Of a DNA stretch of 5,638 bases, positions 1 through 5,638 are shown piece by piece. Numbering within the stretch: position 1 is the first letter of the stretch; each line of letters begins with the position of its first letter. The position numbers were made by a program, and so were the translations under genes. The notes below the pieces were generated by a model that made no database searches, was not told the DNA's origin, and saw nothing but the letters and a program-made list of their open reading frames with translations. The DNA comes from an uncultured Collinsella sp. Lineage in GTDB: Bacteria; Actinomycetota; Coriobacteriia; Coriobacteriales; Coriobacteriaceae. The stretch spans positions 1 through 5,638 of the forward strand of contig CABURG010000110.1 of assembly GCA_902493835.1 (NCBI GenBank), written 5' to 3'.

Positions 1-38
1 CGGCTAGCGAGTTCGACCCCAAAATACTTGAGCAATAA

Positions 39-79
39 AAAACCACCACAAAGGTGCCTGTCCCCTTTGTGGTGGTTTT
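39..79 (-). terminator. Rho-independent terminator of the dehydrogenase gene, possibly bidirectional
   Basis: A 16-bp perfect inverted repeat pairs 39-54 with 64-79 (CCACCACAAAGG against CCTTTGTGG TGG, flanked by AAAA and TTTT), around a 9-base loop at 55-63. Read leftward, the hairpin begins about 10 bases after the stop codon of the dehydrogenase gene and runs into a T-rich tract (TTTTTTATTG), the classic intrinsic terminator layout. Read rightward it is followed by TTTTGGGTT, so it could also stop a rightward transcript entering from outside the window. The loop and adjoining stem carry the motif GGTGCCTGTCCCC, discussed in the findings. Confidence 0.9.
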
Positions 80-88
80 GGGTTAGAG

Positions 89-1171
89 CTAGAGCGTGTG
101 TCCGTAGGCGTTGGCGGCCTTGATGGCGGCGGCGAACTTCTCGTCGGTGAAGGGCTCCGGGTTACCCTGCTTCCACTCGTTGGTGGCGTGGGCATTCTCA
201 CACAGCGCCGGGATGTCGGCCTCGGTAAGGCCGACCTGCTCAAGCGTCACGGGCAGCCCCATCTGCTTGTTAAAGGCAGCGTAGTGCTTAAGGTTCTCGG
301 TGTCGCCCGTGTAGGCGAACAGCACGAGCACGCCCAGGCTTACGACCTCGCCGTGCAGGTAGGTGCCCTCGCGCGGAATGCTGCAGGTGGCGTTGTAGAA
401 CGCGTGCGCCACGCTCGAGTTGTAGTAGTAATCGTTTTGGTTGGTCAGGTTGGAGACGTAGCCCGTGTTGACCACGATGTCGAGCGCGATCTGCTTGACG
501 GCCTCGCTCGACAGGTTCTGGCGCACGTCCTCAAGACCCTGGACGCCATAGGTAAACAGTGGCTCGGAACAGGTGTGGGCGAGCGCCAGGCCAAGACCGG
601 CGGTGTGCTCCAGGTTGCCGGCGCTCGTGGCGTACTCGACCTCGGGCTGTTTAGACAGGGCATCGCCCACGCCGGCCCAGAAGTACTCTGCCGGTGCCTC
701 GGCGATGATCTTGGGGCTGATGAAGATGTGCGCCGGTCTGTTGGGGTACGAATAGCCCTCGAGCGAGCCGTCGTCGTTATACACGACGGCAATGGCGGTC
801 GCGGCCGAGCAGTTGGAGCAGATCGTCGGCACCGTAAAGACGATCTTCTTGAGCTCGATGGCCGCCGTCTTCACGGTATCGAGCGCCTTGCCGCCGCCAC
901 AGGCAATGAGCACGTCGGCTTCCTGGCAGGCGGGGGAGTTTACGACCTTGGCGATATTGGCACGCGTACTGTTGGTACCGTAGACGCGCGTCTCCAGAAT
1001 CTCGACGTCGGTACCTGCCAGCGCAGCTTCGATACCGGGAAGTGCTGCGGCCAGTGCCCGCTTGCCACCGATGATCGCGACCTTTGTCGCGCCGTACTCC
1101 GCCAGTGCGGCGGGCAGCTCGTCAAAGCAATCCTCGCCAACGGTGTAGTCGCTCATTCCAATCGTGCGCAT
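89..1171 (-). CDS. Iron-containing alcohol dehydrogenase family protein (GldA/HcxA-like)
   Basis: This 360-residue cytosolic oxidoreductase belongs to the family of glycerol dehydrogenase (GldA) and hydroxycarboxylate dehydrogenase (HcxA/YbdH), NAD(P)-dependent enzymes that interconvert alcohols or hydroxy acids with carbonyl compounds using one divalent metal. Visible features are an N-terminal Rossmann-like dinucleotide-binding half with VAIIGG (31-36) and the glycine-rich GGGKALD (92-98), then the TICSNCSAATAIAVVY segment (116-131), which occupies the family's TxAST position. The C-terminal helical half carries the metal ligands D170 (GVGDALSK), H256 (SVAHAFYN) and H273 (YLHGEVV), spaced as in GldA (D173, H256, H274). 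The length is normal for the family. The ATG at 1171 is preceded by AGAAGG five bases upstream, which favours it over the ATG five codons downstream. The gene is divergent from ileS and is followed by its own terminator. The true substrate cannot be read from sequence: TICSNC differs from the GldA segment, so glycerol is not assured. Confidence 0.92.
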   Translation of the reverse strand: MRTIGMSDYTVGEDCFDELPAALAEYGATKVAIIGGKRALAAALPGIEAALAGTDVEILETRVYGTNSTRANIAKVVNSPACQEADVLIACGGGKALDTVKTAAIELKKIVFTVPTICSNCSAATAIAVVYNDDGSLEGYSYPNRPAHIFISPKIIAEAPAEYFWAGVGDALSKQPEVEYATSAGNLEHTAGLGLALAHTCSEPLFTYGVQGLEDVRQNLSSEAVKQIALDIVVNTGYVSNLTNQNDYYYNSSVAHAFYNATCSIPREGTYLHGEVVSLGVLVLFAYTGDTENLKHYAAFNKQMGLPVTLEQVGLTEADIPALCENAHATNEWKQGNPEPFTDEKFAAAIKAANAYGHTL

Positions 1172-1311
1172 AGCAACCTTCTTTCGTTCGATAGAGTGCT
1201 TTCAGGTATTTTGCTCCTAGAGCAGGGCTGTAATAGCGAGAAATTTCGAACGTATAAAACCAGTGTTGAGGGTTTTTAGCCGGCGCGGAACGTGCTAGCA
1301 TACTCCGCATA
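1172..1311. other. Divergent intergenic region between the dehydrogenase gene and the ileS leader
   Basis: No gene is seen here. The region must hold the leftward dehydrogenase promoter and the rightward ileS promoter. Small symmetric elements are visible: TGCTC-CTA-GAGCA (1212-1224), GAAATTTC (1240-1247) overlapping TTCGAA (1245-1250), and an inverted 7-mer CGTTCGA (1185-1191) / TCGAACG (1246-1252). Any could be an operator for the dehydrogenase gene, but none matches a regulator site I know. No convincing leftward -35/-10 pair stands out; the AT-rich TTTTATAC on the minus strand (about 1259-1252) is the best -10-like stretch. Confidence 0.5.
1273..1301 (+). promoter_or_regulatory. Candidate promoter of the ileS T-box transcript
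   Basis: An extended -10 element TGCTAGCAT (1293-1301, hexamer TAGCAT 1296-1301) lies 17 bases after a weak -35 candidate TTTTTA (1273-1278). The overlapping CATACT (1299-1304) is an alternative -10. Transcription would begin around 1307-1312, just before the start of T-box Stem I, which is where a leader promoter should sit. The -35 match is poor, so position is the main support. Confidence 0.45.
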
Positions 1312-1614
1312 AGCGTTGATGGGGACGAGTAGTCGGCCGTCCGCATGCTACAGAGAGCGGGGAGCGCTGAGAACCCGTGCATGCGACCGATGAAAATCAC
1401 CCCGGAGCTGCGGTCCCAACGGACGTACCGCGCAGGTTCGTCTTAGTAGACATCGCCGAGATGGTCGTCGATACAGGCCAGCCGAGTAACGGATGCGAGC
1501 GCGCGAATACGCGGGCGAGGGCATCTAAGCTGGGTGGTTAAGCGAAGAGCTTTTGCGGGCGTGCAGCCCGTTTTGTGGCGCTTCGTCCCAGCTTGCAGGG
1601 ACGGGCGCTTTTTT
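1312..1614 (+). promoter_or_regulatory. T-box riboswitch (tRNA-Ile sensing, transcription attenuation) of ileS
   Basis: This leader RNA senses the charging state of tRNA-Ile and controls ileS transcription. Stem I begins with the characteristic GGGGACGAGTAGT (1321-1333). Its arms pair at GGGG 1321-1324 / CCCC 1400-1403, TCGG 1333-1336 / CCGA 1387-1390, CGCATGC 1342-1348 / GCATGCG 1379-1385 and CGGG 1358-1361 / CCCG 1374-1377. The AGTA and GAA strands of the specifier loop-E motif and the apical AGAGA (1352-1356) are present. The specifier triplet is ATC (1396-1398, Ile), followed by the expected purine A1399. Further hairpins lie at 1408-1435, about 1449-1467 and 1492-1525. The antiterminator pairs AAGCTGGG (1527-1534) with CCCAGCTT (1587-1594) and GCGAAG (1542-1547) with CTTCGT (1581-1586), leaving a 7-base bulge TGGTTAA (1535-1541). 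Its TGGT complements the ACCA end of uncharged tRNA-Ile. The competing terminator at 1578-1614 reuses bases 1581-1589. The pairings were read by eye, without energy calculation. Confidence 0.95.
1578..1614 (+). terminator. T-box-controlled intrinsic terminator in the ileS leader
   Basis: GCGCT-T-CGTCCC (1578-1589) pairs with GGGACG-GGCGC (1598-1608) around an 8-base loop, with one bulged T, followed by six T residues (1609-1614). Its 5' arm consists largely of bases that form the 3' side of the antiterminator, so the two structures exclude each other. This marks the leader as a transcriptional rather than translational T-box. Confidence 0.93.
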
Positions 1615-1657
1615 GGTGCCCAACGGGCGTGCGCGCCCATGACAAGAAAGGGGTACC

Positions 1658-4459
1658 GTGGCAAACGAGTACAAGCAGACGATGAATCTGCCCAAAACCG
1701 GATTTCCCATGCGTGCCGGTCTTTCCAAGTCCGAGCCCAAGCGACTCAAGGACTGGCAGGACAACAAGGTCTACGAGCAAGTTTTAAAGAAGAACGAGGG
1801 TCACAAGAAGTTCGTGCTGCACGACGGCCCTCCGTACGCCAACGGCCCGATCCACATCGGCCATGCCATGAATAAGATCTCCAAGGACATGATCAACCGT
1901 TACTGGATGATGCAGGGCTATGAGGTTCCCTATGTCCCCGGTTGGGACTGCCACGGTCAGCCGATCGAGCACAAGGTCGAGGAGAAGCTCGGCACCGAGA
2001 AGTTCAACCAGACCTCCACGGCTAAGATCCGCGAGCTTTGCAACAAGTTCGCTGTCGAGAACATCGAGCTGCAGAAGGCCGGCTTCCGTCGCCTGGGCGT
2101 GCTCGGCGACTGGGACAATCCCTATCTGACGCTCTATCACCAGCATGACGCCGCCGACATCGAGGTCTTCAAGGCCATGTTCGACAAGGGCATGATCTAT
2201 CGCGGCCACAAGCCCGTCCACTGGTGCAAGCACTGCCACACTGCACTCGCCGAGGCCGAGATTGAGTACTCCGACGAGACGAGCCCCTCCATCTTCGTGC
2301 GCTTTGAGATGACCTCCAAGCCCGCCGGCCTCGAGAACTTCGACGGCCCGGTTGACTTTATCATCTGGACGACCACGCCGTGGACCATCCCCTCCGACCA
2401 GGCAGTTTCCCTCAAGCCCGGCGCCGCTTACGTCGCCGTTGAGCACGACGGCCGCGCCGAGGTCATGCTCGAGGACCTGGCTCCCAAGTGCTGCGAGGAG
2501 TTCGGTTGGGAGTACACCCCGGTCATGGTCGACGGCAAGCCCTATGTGGTTCCCGCCGAGACCTTCCACCACATCCATTACAAGCAGCCGGTCTTTGACG
2601 GTGTCGAGGGCGTGGCGCTGCTGGCCGATTACGTCGGTGTCGACGACGGTACCGGTATCGTCCACAACTCGCCCGGCCATGGCGTCGACGACTACTTTGC
2701 CTGCCTCAAGGAGGGCATCACCGACATCTGCATGCCGGTCGATGACGACGGCAAGTTCTACACCGGTGAGGAGTTTGGCACCGGTGGCCCCTTCAGCGGT
2801 ATGGATACCGATGAGGCCAACCCGCACATCATCGAGTTCCTGCGCGAGCGCGGCACCCTGGTCCTCGAGAAGAAGATCACGCACAGCTATCCGCACTGCT
2901 GGCGCTGCAAGCACCCGGTGCTCTTCCGTGCTACCGACCAGTGGTTTGTCTCGATGGACAAGACCGGTTTGCGCGAGCAGGCTGGCAAAGAGGTCCGCGA
3001 GAACGTCAAGTGGTATCCGGCCCATGCCGCCAACCGCATTGGCGCCATGGTCGAGCAGCGTCCCGACTGGTGCATCAGCCGTCAGCGCAACTGGGGCGTG
3101 CCCATCCCCAGCTACACCTGCGCCGACTGCGGCGAGAAGGTCATGAACGATGCCACGCTCGACGCCGTCATCAAGCTCTTCCACGAGAAGGGCTCCGACG
3201 CCTGGTTCACCGACGCTCCCGAGAGCTACCTGGGTGAGGCCTGCGTCTGCCCCAAGTGCGGCGGCCATCACCTCAAGGCCGATAAGGACATCCTCGACGT
3301 GTGGTGGGATTCCGGCGTGTCCTGGAAGGCCGTCTGCGAGTACCGTCCCGAGCTGGAGTATCCGGCGGACGTGTATCTTGAGGGCTCCGACCAGCACCGC
3401 GGTTGGTTCCAGAGCTCGCTGCTCACCTCGGTGGGTGCCAATGGTCACGCCCCGTACAAGGCGGTCGTCTCGCAGGGCTTCACCCTCGACGGCCAGGGCC
3501 GCAAGATGTCCAAGTCGCTCGGCAACGTCATCGACCCCAACAAGGTCTGCGACGAGATGGGCGCCGACATCATCCGCCTGTGGGTCGCCTCGGTCGATAC
3601 CAGCTCCGACGTGTCCATCGACCACGAGATCCTTGCTCGTACGTCCGATGCCTACCGTCGTTTCCGCAACACGCTGCGCTTCCTGCTCTCCGAGCTCGAG
3701 GGTCAGTTTGAGCCCGAGACCGACGGCGTCGCCTTTGCCGACCTGCTGCCGCTCGACAAGCTCATGGTTGCCCGCCTGACCCAGGTCCAGGCCGAGGTCG
3801 ACGACGCTTACTCCTGCTACGAGTTCCCGCGCGCCTACCGTGCGCTTTACGACTTTGTGGTTACCGAGCTCTCCAACGTGTACCTCGACGCCCTGAAGGA
3901 TCGTCTGTACTGCGAGAAGCCCGGCTCGCTCGAGCGCCGCAGCGCTCAGACCGTGCTCGCCGAGCTCTTCTCGATGCTCATGCGCGATCTGCAGCCGATC
4001 TTGTCCTACACCGTCGACGAGGCCATGGCCTATGCGCCCGCCGGCTGCGTTGATCACCAGAATTACGCCGCGCTGCTCGATTGGTACAAGTCGCCTATCA
4101 CGGTCGACGAGGCCAATGAGTTTGAGGGCGTGCTCGAGGCTTCGCTCGAGCTCCGTAGCGCCGTGACCAAGGCCCTTGAGGATGCCCGTTCTGCCGGCAC
4201 CTTCACCAAGAGCCAGCAGGTTCGCGTCAAGGCGGTCGTTCCCGCCGAGATGTATGCGCTGTTGACCGGCGACAAAGCCGTCGACCTGGCCGAGTTCTAC
4301 ATCGTCTCCGATGTTGAGCTGACCCAGGGCGAGGAGCTTTCCGTTGCTATTGAGGCTGCCGAGGGCGAGTGCTGCGACCGTTGCTGGAACTATCGCACCA
4401 CTGTCGGCGAGTACAACGGCCACGCGCATATCTGCAAGCGCTGCGCTGACGCCCTTTAG
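1658..4459 (+). CDS. ileS: Isoleucyl-tRNA synthetase (IleRS)
   Basis: This 933-residue class I synthetase charges tRNA-Ile with isoleucine in the cytosol using ATP and hydrolyses mischarged Val-tRNA-Ile. Motifs in order are HIGH (66-69, within PPYANGPIHIGHA), GWDCHGQPIE (95-104, where many homologues have L for Q), and the CP1 editing domain with the threonine-rich TTTPWT (238-243) and GTGIVHNSPGHGVDDY (331-346, editing aspartate D344/D345). These are followed by DVWWDSG (547-553) and KMSKS (616-620). Cysteine pairs C190/C193 with C414/C417 and C488/C491 with C531/C534 look like two zinc sites in the connective region. A third is the C-terminal finger C906, C909, C926, C929, ending at the last residues, a trait of ordinary bacterial IleRS. 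Length is typical. The start is GTG at 1658, with AAAGGGG ending four bases upstream; no better in-frame start fits a ribosome site. Expression is governed by the upstream T-box, and a terminator follows the gene. Confidence 0.99.
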   Translation: MANEYKQTMNLPKTGFPMRAGLSKSEPKRLKDWQDNKVYEQVLKKNEGHKKFVLHDGPPYANGPIHIGHAMNKISKDMINRYWMMQGYEVPYVPGWDCHGQPIEHKVEEKLGTEKFNQTSTAKIRELCNKFAVENIELQKAGFRRLGVLGDWDNPYLTLYHQHDAADIEVFKAMFDKGMIYRGHKPVHWCKHCHTALAEAEIEYSDETSPSIFVRFEMTSKPAGLENFDGPVDFIIWTTTPWTIPSDQAVSLKPGAAYVAVEHDGRAEVMLEDLAPKCCEEFGWEYTPVMVDGKPYVVPAETFHHIHYKQPVFDGVEGVALLADYVGVDDGTGIVHNSPGHGVDDYFACLKEGITDICMPVDDDGKFYTGEEFGTGGPFSGMDTDEANPHIIEFLRERGTLVLEKKITHSYPHCWRCKHPVLFRATDQWFVSMDKTGLREQAGKEVRENVKWYPAHAANRIGAMVEQRPDWCISRQRNWGVPIPSYTCADCGEKVMNDATLDAVIKLFHEKGSDAWFTDAPESYLGEACVCPKCGGHHLKADKDILDVWWDSGVSWKAVCEYRPELEYPADVYLEGSDQHRGWFQSSLLTSVGANGHAPYKAVVSQGFTLDGQGRKMSKSLGNVIDPNKVCDEMGADIIRLWVASVDTSSDVSIDHEILARTSDAYRRFRNTLRFLLSELEGQFEPETDGVAFADLLPLDKLMVARLTQVQAEVDDAYSCYEFPRAYRALYDFVVTELSNVYLDALKDRLYCEKPGSLERRSAQTVLAELFSMLMRDLQPILSYTVDEAMAYAPAGCVDHQNYAALLDWYKSPITVDEANEFEGVLEASLELRSAVTKALEDARSAGTFTKSQQVRVKAVVPAEMYALLTGDKAVDLAEFYIVSDVELTQGEELSVAIEAAEGECCDRCWNYRTTVGEYNGHAHICKRCADAL

Positions 4460-4488
4460 GTTCCGCCGTTCTACCTAACGGCGGACCT
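4458..4488 (+). terminator. Stable hairpin at the ileS stop codon, without U tract
   Basis: AGGT plus CCGCCGTT (4458-4470) pairs with AACGGCGG plus ACCT (4477-4488) around the loop CTACCT, with one bulged T at 4462. The arms begin within the ileS stop codon. No T run follows, so it is unlikely to terminate alone. It may protect the 3' end of the ileS transcript from exonucleases or assist the terminator about 45 bases downstream. Confidence 0.45.
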
Positions 4489-4534
4489 GCCGACGCTGCG
4501 CGGGCCGCATTTGGACAATCTGACGTTCAATTTC

Positions 4535-4569
4535 AAGGGCGCGACCGAAAGGTCAGCGCCCTTTCATTT
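4535..4569 (+). terminator. Rho-independent terminator after ileS
   Basis: AAGGGCGC-GACC (4535-4546) pairs with GGTC-A-GCGCCCTT (4551-4563) around a GAAA tetraloop, with a single bulged A at 4555. TTTCATTT runs on from the 3' arm. The 12-bp GC-rich stem, GNRA loop and T-rich tail make a convincing intrinsic terminator, separating ileS from lspA-rluD. Confidence 0.85.
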
Positions 4570-4643
4570 CACGTCACCTTGTCTCAAATGCGACCCGCTC
4601 GCTCATTTATGCTCTACCTGCGGTGTTTCCGTTCTTGGGAGAT

Positions 4644-4674
4644 TTGTCGCTTCTTGCTTGCGTCAATGTATGAT
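4644..4674 (+). promoter_or_regulatory. Candidate promoter for lspA-rluD
   Basis: TATGAT (4669-4674) is a good -10 hexamer match, with TTGTCG (4644-4649) as -35 at a slightly long 19-base spacing. It lies between the ileS terminator and the lspA start, where a new promoter would be needed if the terminator is efficient. The predicted transcript would start near 4681, with a leader of roughly 45 bases. The long spacing keeps confidence low. Confidence 0.42.
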
Positions 4675-4725
4675 TATCTACTGCGTTAAACGGAATTCGA
4701 TTGTTCTTGAGGGTAGGGGATTTCT

Positions 4726-5325
4726 TTGGGTCGTTCTGCGGATATGACGCCGCCTTTGCGTTGGCGGTTGGGTGTTGCTGGTGGCGTGGCGCTCGTTGTG
4801 TTGCTCGTTGACCAGCTGACCAAGCTTGCGGTTCGTTCCGTGGGCGATGCCCTGCATATGACCGTTATTCCCAGCGTGATCGATTTCCTGTTTGTTCGCA
4901 ATATCGGAGCCGCCTTTAGCATGGGTGAGGGGCATGGCATCGCGTTTGCCGTGCTGGCGTTGGCGGTCATTATCGCTATTGCCGTGTACCTCGTTCGTGC
5001 GCCCCAGCTCGCCCATCTTGAGGTCGTGGGCATGGCTATGGTTGCGGGCGGCGCCATCGGCAACGCGATCGATCGTCTTGTCTTTGGCTTCGTGACCGAT
5101 TTTATCGCCACCACGTTCATCGACTTTCCCGTCTTTAACGTGGCTGATATCGGCATTACGGTCGGTGTTGTGCTGGCGCTTATCGGTTACATGTTCTTGA
5201 GCCCCGCCGCTCGCGAGGTCGATGCGACCGCTGAGCTCAACGCCCGTGACGAGGCCCGCGCCAAACGCAAAGCCAAACAGCGTGGGGAGCGTGCCCGCAA
5301 GATTCGCGAAAGGAATGAGCGCTAA
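4726..5325 (+). CDS. lspA: Lipoprotein signal peptidase (signal peptidase II)
   Basis: This 199-residue integral membrane aspartyl protease cleaves signal peptides from diacylglyceryl-modified prolipoproteins at the cytoplasmic membrane. All family signatures are present: VDQLTK (28-33), RNIGAAFS (58-65), GGAIGNAIDR (108-117) with catalytic D116, GFVTDF (121-126), and FPVFNVAD (134-141) with catalytic D141. About four hydrophobic segments are visible, near residues 15-29, 70-90, 100-116 and 141-158. After the last one comes an arginine/lysine/glutamate-rich tail (about 162-199), longer than in minimal LspA proteins and presumably cytosolic. The chosen start is TTG at 4726, with AGGGG (4715-4719) six bases upstream. 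The in-frame ATG at 4744 (residue 7) lacks a comparable ribosome site but would still leave every motif intact. The stop codon overlaps the rluD start, implying one operon with translational coupling. Confidence 0.97.
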   Translation: MGRSADMTPPLRWRLGVAGGVALVVLLVDQLTKLAVRSVGDALHMTVIPSVIDFLFVRNIGAAFSMGEGHGIAFAVLALAVIIAIAVYLVRAPQLAHLEVVGMAMVAGGAIGNAIDRLVFGFVTDFIATTFIDFPVFNVADIGITVGVVLALIGYMFLSPAAREVDATAELNARDEARAKRKAKQRGERARKIRERNER

Positions 5326-5638
5326 TGGCCGACATCCATATTCTTGTTGCCGACGATTGCGCTGGTCAGCGTCTTGACGCCTATCTGGGCGCCAACGATG
5401 GCTGTCCCACGCGTTCTGCCTGCGCACATCTGATCGAGGGCGGCGCCGTTGCCGTCAACGGCGAGACCTGCCTATCAAAAAAGTATGCCGTTCGTGCCGG
5501 CTTCCGTATCTCGGTTGACCTGCCCGAGCCGCACGACCCCACCGATGTGATTCCCGAAGCCATTCCCCTCGATATCCGTTACGAGGACGACTACCTTATC
5601 GTGCTCTCAAAGCAGCGCGGCCTGGTGTGCCATCCCGC
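5325..5638 (+). CDS. rluD: RluA-family (RluD-type) 23S rRNA pseudouridine synthase, N-terminal part
   Basis: Only the first 104 codons are in the window; the reading frame stays open to the right edge. RluD-type enzymes convert specific uridines of 23S rRNA to pseudouridine during large-subunit assembly. An N-terminal S4 RNA-binding domain is visible at roughly residues 14-65: GQRLDAYL (14-21), TRSACAHLIEGGAVAVNG (29-46), then a lysine pair (52-53) and RISV (61-64). The start of the catalytic domain follows with LDIRYEDDYLIVLSKQRGLV (82-101) and CHP, matching the family's YEDxxLlVvnKPaGlvvHP; here KQRG replaces the commoner KPAG. The catalytic aspartate motif (RLDxxTSG) would lie beyond the window, so activity cannot be confirmed. 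The ATG at 5325 overlaps the lspA stop (TAATG), with AAAGGA (5309-5314) ten bases upstream. The neighbourhood ileS-lspA-rluD supports RluD/YlyB rather than another RluA paralogue. Confidence 0.93.
   Translation, partial: MADIHILVADDCAGQRLDAYLGANDGCPTRSACAHLIEGGAVAVNGETCLSKKYAVRAGFRISVDLPEPHDPTDVIPEAIPLDIRYEDDYLIVLSKQRGLVCHP

Noticed and set aside
8..20. GTTCGACCCC near the left edge, resembling the T-arm of a tRNA
   Set aside because: The following bases do not form an acceptor stem or give a CCA-like end, and the rest of any tRNA would lie outside the window.
98..1279. 393-codon open frame on the plus strand opposite the dehydrogenase gene
   Set aside because: It is a shadow of the dehydrogenase codons: low-complexity R/V/G/L-rich translation, no ribosome site and no recognisable motif.
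1122..1400. 92-codon minus-strand frame running from the T-box into the dehydrogenase gene
   Set aside because: It crosses a structured RNA leader and a real gene start, and has no plausible ribosome site or protein signature.
1534..1875. 113-codon plus-strand frame starting in the T-box antiterminator
   Set aside because: It overlaps the terminator and the ileS start in another frame; the translation is arginine-rich noise.
1784..4429. Very long open frame (881 codons) on the minus strand across ileS
   Set aside because: It is antisense to an unmistakable IleRS. Its translation is dominated by V, L, G, D and A with no domain signature. GC-rich codon bias routinely removes stops from the complementary frame.
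4511..4747. Possible 78-codon gene between ileS and lspA
   Set aside because: It begins upstream of and runs through the terminator hairpin, lacks a ribosome site and known motif, and overlaps the lspA start.
4678..5427. 249-codon minus-strand frame opposite lspA
   Set aside because: Antisense to all LspA motifs; the translation is rich in R, H, N and Q without domain features.

Overview
This is ordinary chromosomal housekeeping DNA from a GC-rich bacterium. The best guess is a Coriobacteriia member close to Collinsella. That guess rests on the codon usage (C/G-ending codons mixed with some T-ending ones), on a Firmicutes-style tRNA-sensing leader in a high-GC genome, and on overall gene style. 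No database search was possible, so the taxon is inferred.

Layout, left to right. (1) Positions 1-38 hold nothing recognisable. A strong hairpin with flanking A and T runs (39-79) terminates the leftward gene and could work in both directions. (2) A leftward gene (89-1171) encodes a GldA/HcxA-type metal-dependent alcohol dehydrogenase. (3) A divergent intergenic region (1172 to about 1310) holds the promoter for the rightward side and a few small palindromes. (4) A complete T-box riboswitch (about 1312-1614) has a canonical Stem I, an AUC (Ile) specifier, mutually exclusive antiterminator and terminator helices, and a U run. (5) ileS (1658-4459) encodes a full-length isoleucyl-tRNA synthetase with signature motifs, editing domain and three cysteine-rich zinc sites. 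(6) A 266-base gap (4460-4725) carries a GAAA-loop terminator and a probable promoter. (7) lspA (4726-5325) encodes lipoprotein signal peptidase II and starts at TTG. (8) rluD (from 5325, cut by the window edge) encodes an S4-domain RluA-family pseudouridine synthase, with its start codon overlapping the lspA stop.

How the parts work together: uncharged tRNA-Ile should stabilise the antiterminator and raise ileS transcription, while charged tRNA lets the terminator form. The terminator after ileS and the new promoter probably free lspA-rluD from this amino-acid control. The order ileS-lspA-rluD matches the Bacillus cluster (ileS-ylyA-lspA-rluD), without a ylyA gene. The divergent dehydrogenase has no obvious functional link to the rest.

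I found no mobile element, CRISPR array, defence system or clearly new system. The points most worth a second look are the full-length, transcription-attenuating ileS T-box in a probable actinobacterium, its divergent antiterminator bulge, and a GGTGCCTGTCCCC motif in the loop of the first terminator.
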